Assembly (NCBI GenBank): GCA_019423685.1
Contig: JAHZAY010000006.1
Span: forward strand, 94,427 to 158,426
From: Clostridiales bacterium
GTDB taxonomy: Bacteria > Bacillota > Clostridia > Oscillospirales > Ruminococcaceae
Length of the DNA: 64,000 nucleotides
Direction: 5' to 3'
In this document: piece after piece, positions 60,318 to 64,000 of the stretch
How the letters are laid out: each line of letters opens with the position of its first letter
Numbering within the stretch: the stretch's first letter is position 1
Program-made: the position numbers and the translations under genes
The notes under the pieces: generated by a model
Seen by the model: only the letters and a program-made list of their open reading frames with translations
The model's database searches: none
Told to the model about the DNA's origin: nothing

Positions 60318-62273
60318 CTATAAGTCCTCCTTGTCAGAAATGAGAGTATATTGAGTGTTGGGTTGGAACGGTTTGAATGGACGGCCGCCTGCCTCATAGA
60401 ATTTGCCGAAGAACTCGACGTATTGCAGACGGGCGGTGTGGACGTAGGCGCCCAAGCCGCTGATGGCGACGTTGAAGGCGGTGCCGATGACAAAGATCAG
60501 CACAAAGACGATGACGCCCACAATGTTCAGACCCGGCATGGTGCCCAGCAGGTTAAAGACGTTTGCGATAACGCCGCCGGCAAGGCCGAGTGCAAGAATA
60601 CGCGAATAGGACAGCACATCCGAAAGGTAGGAGGTGATGTCGTACAGGCTCATAACACCTTTGATCGGCTTCATCAGGATATTTTTCTCGTGGCGTCCCT
60701 GGGTCAGGATGAGGCCCACAGCACCCACGATGGCAAGTACCATGCCCACTGTGGAGAAGGCTGGCAGCAGCATCAGCGGCAGGCCGATGAGAACCAGATA
60801 CCACAGACCGATATCCATCAGGCCATCCATCAGGTGGCCATCCCGCGCGAGCATATAGATTTTGATTCCCATGCCCACAAACAGGTGGATGCCGCCGAGG
60901 ATAAACGAGAGGATCATAACCGACATAGGGTCGTTGAGCGGATTAAATACCGACGGGATGGTCACCGTCAGGCCAAACCAGCTTTCTGCCACCTGGGTGA
61001 CCAGGTTGCCGAAATAGCCGCCGAACATGATGCCCCAGAAGATGGTGGAGATGCTGCACGAAACGCCGATCTGGAGGGCATTTTTCAAAAAGCCTTCGTC
61101 CGGTTTCATCACCTTCAGGCCAACCAGGCACAGAATCAACAAAAGGAGTCCGTATCCTGCGTCGGCAAGCATCATGCCAAAGAAGAGGATGAAGAACGGG
61201 GTCAGAGCGGCGGTCGGATCGACGCCGGTTGGGGACGGCAGCGAGTACATCTCGGTGATGATCTCGTATGGATGTACAAAGCTGTTGTTCTTGAGCTTGA
61301 CAGGCGGATTGTCGCCCTCCTGCGGGTCAGTTAAGGTGTAGTAGCAGCTGTAGCGATCCAGCAGCTTTTTGACCTTGTCCGCATCCTGAGCGGTGATCCA
61401 GCCGGTGAGCGCAAAGACGCTTTTGGTCTGGAAGATGTTTTGGCGGACATTCTGGTCGCCAATCTGCATGGAAACCATGTCCGATCCGGTTTTGAGCAGC
61501 TCACAATTTTGTGCCATCACCTTGAGCTGTTCGGTCAGGCGTTCGACCTCTTTGGTGGCAGTCTCGACCTGGCCTTTGAGCGCCGCGATGTTGGCGGCAG
61601 GGGACCCGCTCATAGAAGCGAAATCCGGACGGCCGGTGTTAAAGCCGCGCAGCACCGAGAGCACCTGATCTTTCACACTCTGATGGTAGATGACGAGCAG
61701 GCTGGTCATCTCAGCGGTGGACTGCACCGTGTGCAGGTAGCACAGGTCGGTAGCGTCCTGCAACTGCTGTTGCAGCTGAGCGACGTCCACGTCGGCTCCC
61801 GCCGTCAGATAGAGCAGCTCGCAGCTGTTGGTGTGGGTTAAAGAGAGATCGAGGTCCAGGGCCGTCCACGGCTCAAGCGCTGTGATTTGCAGCTGCGCGC
61901 GGGCGACGGCGCTGTTCTGGTCTGCGATCTGTTTGACAATCTCGTTGACATTGTCCCGCAGCTCGCAGGCGTCTAGGTACAGGCTCTTGTCGAACATAGC
62001 GGAGAAATCGGCGTGGGCCTTGTGGGCGAACAGGCCGCCCTTTTGGTTATAAGCGGAAAGCGCGCGGATGGCGCTGGAGAACTTGGCCTGTTCCTGCTCC
62101 AGTTCGTAGGTCTTTGCCACTCCGGGGACGGTGATCTGGCTGATGCTGTCATAGTCCTGGATGTTTTCTGGACCTTCGATCTGGACACATTTTTTTCTCA
62201 TCAGGTCTTTTAGGAGTGCTTCCTTGTCTGCAAGAAACCCGATGAGGGTCAGTTTCTGCATTTTTAAAATCAT
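60318..62273 (-). CDS. atpI: V-type ATP synthase subunit I (subunit a)
   Basis: 651 aa. Residues 1-320 are cytoplasmic coiled coil and globular; about 340-640 hold seven or eight membrane helices (FFILFFGMMLADAGYGLLLLILCLVGL, PLMLLPAFSTVGMVLAIVGAVGLILTQGR, YLSDVLSYSRILALGLAGGVIANVFN). The last contains the essential Arg in SYSRILALGLA that meets the rotor glutamate. Starts within 4 bp of the upstream subunit stop. Confidence 0.97.
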   Translation of the reverse strand: MILKMQKLTLIGFLADKEALLKDLMRKKCVQIEGPENIQDYDSISQITVPGVAKTYELEQEQAKFSSAIRALSAYNQKGGLFAHKAHADFSAMFDKSLYLDACELRDNVNEIVKQIADQNSAVARAQLQITALEPWTALDLDLSLTHTNSCELLYLTAGADVDVAQLQQQLQDATDLCYLHTVQSTAEMTSLLVIYHQSVKDQVLSVLRGFNTGRPDFASMSGSPAANIAALKGQVETATKEVERLTEQLKVMAQNCELLKTGSDMVSMQIGDQNVRQNIFQTKSVFALTGWITAQDADKVKKLLDRYSCYYTLTDPQEGDNPPVKLKNNSFVHPYEIITEMYSLPSPTGVDPTAALTPFFILFFGMMLADAGYGLLLLILCLVGLKVMKPDEGFLKNALQIGVSCSISTIFWGIMFGGYFGNLVTQVAESWFGLTVTIPSVFNPLNDPMSVMILSFILGGIHLFVGMGIKIYMLARDGHLMDGLMDIGLWYLVLIGLPLMLLPAFSTVGMVLAIVGAVGLILTQGRHEKNILMKPIKGVMSLYDITSYLSDVLSYSRILALGLAGGVIANVFNLLGTMPGLNIVGVIVFVLIFVIGTAFNVAISGLGAYVHTARLQYVEFFGKFYEAGGRPFKPFQPNTQYTLISDKEDL

Positions 62274-62584
62274 AACATTTTCACAATCCTCTCCGCAATG
62301 AGGTTTGCCGCCGCTGTTAGCTTCTCCTGGGATCGCTGTGCCATCGCTTTACACTCGGTTTCACACGAGGCCCGGGAATTCTGAAGCCAGAGCTGCGCAT
62401 CCTCTTGGGCGCGGGAGACCGTTTCCTCCGAAAGCTTGGCAGCGTCGGCTTTTGCATTGTCAAGGATTGTCTTGCCCTGGCGCTGGGCGTCGGCACGTAT
62501 GGCCACCGCCTTTTGCTGGGCGTCGCTGATCAGCTGCTGTGCAGCATCCTCAGCTTGCTTGACTTTGCTGAGTACATCTAACAA
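62270..62584 (-). CDS. V-type ATP synthase subunit G/H (peripheral stalk)
   Basis: 104 aa almost entirely coiled coil, Ala/Gln/Lys-rich (LSKVKQAEDAAQQLISDAQQ ... LTAAANLIAERIVKML). Pairs with subunit E to form the stator stalk. Start TTG 62584 with GGTGG about 8-10 nt upstream. First gene of the operon order G/H-I-K-E-C-F-A-B-D, the same as ntpFIKECGABD of Enterococcus. Confidence 0.9.
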   Translation of the reverse strand: MLDVLSKVKQAEDAAQQLISDAQQKAVAIRADAQRQGKTILDNAKADAAKLSEETVSRAQEDAQLWLQNSRASCETECKAMAQRSQEKLTAAANLIAERIVKML

Positions 62585-62590
62585 GTTTTG

Positions 62591-62683
62591 TCACCACCCT
62601 TTTCTGATAGACCTGCAAAACGGCTCGCCTTTTGGATCGGCAAGCCATGTCTGCGCAATTGTTGATTGTGGAAAAAATAACAA
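62591..62683 (-). CDS. possible 30-codon leader reading frame of the V-ATPase operon
   Basis: TTG 62683 is preceded by GAGGAGGG at 4 nt, the strongest ribosome-binding site in this untranslated region, yet the frame stops at a TGA 6 nt before the TTG of the first ATPase gene. Either a leader peptide that couples translation or chance. Confidence 0.25.
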   Translation of the reverse strand: MLFFPQSTIAQTWLADPKGEPFCRSIRKGW

Positions 62684-62787
62684 TGAACCCTCCTCAAATC
62701 CCCGTATCTTCCCCACAGCCAGCTAGCAATGTTATATTTTGTTATATTTTGCTAACTGGAAAAAGAAGTGAAATCTTCTTCCACTAT

Positions 62788-62817
62788 ATCATAATCGAAA
62801 TGATTGTACATTGTCAA
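62788..62817 (-). promoter_or_regulatory. promoter of the V-ATPase operon
   Basis: TTGACA (62812-62817), 18-nt spacer, TATGAT (62788-62793) on the minus strand. Confidence 0.7.
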
Positions 62818-63030
62818 TAAGTTTTTCGAAAAAAAAGAGGGCTAAAATTATGCGAAAAAATGACACAATGACGATTTATCACATCTTTTTAACAAAAAAG
62901 ACCGGGCTTTTTTTATGAAAATAGACTGAAAGCGGGGTTTTACAGCCGCCAAAAGAGGACAAAATCAGCGTGCTTTGCGATATTTTGTGATATCGAATTT
63001 GTCATTTTTTGATAGAAAAATAAAGACCGC

Positions 63031-63059
63031 TTTACGCAGAGGGTGAAAAGCCGTATACT
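63031..63059 (+). promoter_or_regulatory. promoter of the comEA-like gene
   Basis: TTTACG (63031-63036), 17-nt spacer, TATACT (63054-63059). Confidence 0.6.
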
Positions 63060-63081
63060 AAAGAAAAAGGAGGGGGATGGG

Positions 63082-63468
63082 ATGATGCAGCAGCGTGCAG
63101 TGGAGATGATGATCTTGATCGCTATTCTCGCCGGGCTGGGGCTTGGCGCGATGGAGCTGATGCTGTCGCCCAAGGCGGCATATCCGCTGACGATTGCCAG
63201 GGTGCAGCAAGAGACAACGGAGGAGGCGGTTTTTCTGACCTTGCAGGGGGAGGACGCACAGCGGGCGACTGACTTTCCGATGAACATCAACGACGCCACC
63301 GCCGAGGACCTGATGGAGGCCGAGGGGGTGGGGGAAAAGCGCGCGCAGAGCATTTTGGAGTATATTGCCCGCAACGGAAAGATCGAGCGGATGGATCAGC
63401 TTTTGGAGATCGACGGCATCGGGGAGAAGACATTGCAGGCATTAGAGGAGCTGTTTTACGCACAATAG
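63082..63468 (+). CDS. ComEA-like membrane-anchored helix-hairpin-helix protein
   Basis: 128 aa. An N-terminal membrane helix (MMILIAILAGLGLGAMELML), a linker of about 40 residues, then the tandem HhH domain INDATAEDLMEAEGVGEKRAQSILEYIARNGKIERMDQLLEIDGIGEKTLQALEELF. ComEA binds incoming double-stranded DNA at the cell surface for the ComEC channel. It is shorter than Bacillus ComEA, whose oligomerisation domain is missing. ATG 63082 (or 63085) has AAGGAGGGGG upstream; the longer frame from 63043 begins before the promoter -10. comEC lies in the same window at 42.8 kb but is not adjacent. Confidence 0.88.
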   Translation: MMQQRAVEMMILIAILAGLGLGAMELMLSPKAAYPLTIARVQQETTEEAVFLTLQGEDAQRATDFPMNINDATAEDLMEAEGVGEKRAQSILEYIARNGKIERMDQLLEIDGIGEKTLQALEELFYAQ

Positions 63469-63493
63469 ATGCGAAAGATACAAAAAATCAAAA

Positions 63494-63522
63494 GCCCCGG
63501 AAAGGTGTAGTCTTTCCGGGGC
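63494..63522 (-). terminator. terminator of the small gene at 63538-63735
   Basis: GCCCCGGAAAG pairs perfectly with CTTTCCGGGGC; on the minus strand CTTTTGATTTTTTG follows. It may also stop rightward transcription weakly. Confidence 0.8.
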
Positions 63523-63537
63523 CGCTGATCTAAAGGC

Positions 63538-63735
63538 TTACAGCTGAATGGAATTTAAATCCCGCTCGTCGAGCAGTTGTTCAAAGCCGCGAATTGGCAG
63601 CTGCTTTGTGTTAGCTGCTGCAACATACCGCGGCATGATTCCCGCTGTCGGGTCACCGCGCGGTATGGGGGCATAGGGGCCGAGTGGTCCATGTGGTTGC
63701 CTGTGCCGCTGCGAGGGGTGCTTTCGTTTCTCCAT
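63538..63735 (-). CDS. 65-aa protein of unknown function
   Basis: ATG 63735 has AAAGGAG at 8 nt and a dedicated terminator follows, so it is probably real. The N-terminal half is His/Pro/Arg-rich (EKRKHPSQRHRQPHGPLGP), the C-terminal half contains MPRYVAAANTKQLPIRGFEQ. No family was recognised; small Pro-rich proteins of spore-formers are sometimes coat-associated, but nothing here proves that. Confidence 0.55.
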   Translation of the reverse strand: MEKRKHPSQRHRQPHGPLGPYAPIPRGDPTAGIMPRYVAAANTKQLPIRGFEQLLDERDLNSIQL

Positions 63736-63877
63736 AAAACCGCTCCTTTCCAAACCGATATCATCCATTTCGATATCCAGCGGGACTTTTCCCGCCTGTC
63801 GTTATTGTCTGAAAAAAACACTCGGAATATCCGAAAAAGAGCTTTCCAATTTTTTTGGATTTTTTTTAAAAAGCCTA

Positions 63878-63906
63878 TTGACAATTAAAAGAGAGCGTAG
63901 TATAAT
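63878..63906 (+). promoter_or_regulatory. promoter of the tRNA gene
   Basis: TTGACA (63878-63883), 17-nt spacer, TATAAT (63901-63906): perfect consensus, as expected for a stable RNA operon. Transcription starts about 35 nt before the tRNA. Confidence 0.88.
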
Positions 63907-63947
63907 AATTTACGTTGTCACGAGAAAAACTTCTCCGAACAACTTCT

Positions 63948-64000
63948 GGGAGTTTAGCTCAGCTGGGAGAGCATCTGCCTTACAAGCAGAGGGTCACAGG
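63948..64000 (+). tRNA. tRNA-Val (anticodon TAC), 5-prime part
   Basis: GGGAGTT acceptor strand, TA, D-arm GCTC-AGCTGGGA-GAGC, then anticodon stem TCTGC / loop CTTACAA / GCAGA, so the anticodon is TAC (Val). The window ends in the variable/T-arm region (GGGTCACAGG). The strong promoter suggests further tRNA genes beyond the edge. Confidence 0.93.

Larger units (their letters stand above)
62585..63081. other. V-ATPase / comEA-like intergenic region
   Basis: About 500 nt without a recognised gene. On the minus side it holds the V-ATPase promoter and a 200-nt leader. The leader contains GTTATATTTT repeated in tandem (62731-62750), flanked by the near-inverted GCTAGCAA (62722-62729) and TTGCTAAC (62749-62756). 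62820-63030 is AT-rich with homopolymer tracts and nothing recognised; then the comEA-like promoter. Confidence 0.5.

Overview
The window reads as a chromosome segment of an anaerobic, endospore-forming Clostridia member, probably Oscillospiraceae/Ruminococcaceae-like; that placement is inferred from gene content only. Supporting genes are spoIID with a sigma-E-type promoter, a yabM-mazG-hup-rqcP cluster, a type II fatty-acid operon using FabK, a flavodiiron protein, HgdC/HgdB-like proteins, IreB, DUF3793 and a V-type ATPase. The DNA is GC-rich with AT-rich promoters that fit TTGACA/TATAAT well. No insertion sequence, prophage or CRISPR array was seen, so this looks like core genome.

Layout: 1-2.1 kb, a partial pduL (-), a family 4-type uracil-DNA glycosylase and spoIID (-). 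2.1-7.1 kb, a membrane protein, a zinc-type ArsR repressor with a visible promoter and operator, then a MOP flippase, mazG, HU and rqcP. 7.2-12.2 kb, uvrB and uvrA. 12.3-14.4 kb, a flavodiiron protein and a putative iron-sulfur flavoprotein. 14.5-25.4 kb, one long fatty-acid operon (fabT-like marR, fabH, acpP, fabK, fabD, fabG, fabF, accB, fabZ, accC, accD, accA, degV/fakB) behind a promoter that overlaps a palindromic operator. 25.5-26.1 kb, ireB and a small gene (-). 26.3-32.0 kb (-), the aromatic operon aroF-aroB-aroA-aroC-pheA, preceded by a 44-codon phenylalanine-rich leader peptide and an intrinsic terminator, a classical ribosome-coupled attenuator layout. 32.2-36.8 kb, a two-gene HgdC/HgdB-like system.

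36.8-42.9 kb holds a membrane/coiled-coil protein, an ECF sigma factor with a membrane anti-sigma-like partner, a LytTR regulator with a soluble GHKL kinase, TspO (-) and a DUF6483-type gene. 42.8-46.7 kb is comEC, holA and an RNase M5-like Toprim gene. 46.7-49.3 kb is an MBOAT/DHHW-type acyltransferase pair in which both proteins lack their hallmark catalytic residues while the reading frames stay intact. 49.3-53.8 kb has small unknown genes, an iron-type alcohol dehydrogenase, a flavodoxin/DUF3793 pair (-) behind two copies of a TTAGC-N4-GCTAA palindrome, and a uridine-kinase-like gene. 53.9-62.6 kb (-) is a nine-gene V-ATPase operon whose K subunit carries sodium-binding residues. The window ends with a ComEA-like gene, a small unknown gene (-) and a tRNA-Val cut by the window edge.

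The points most worth following are the Phe-rich leader/attenuator, the co-degenerate MBOAT/DHHW pair, the repeated palindrome at the flavodoxin/DUF3793 locus, and several unannotated short reading frames with good ribosome-binding sites.
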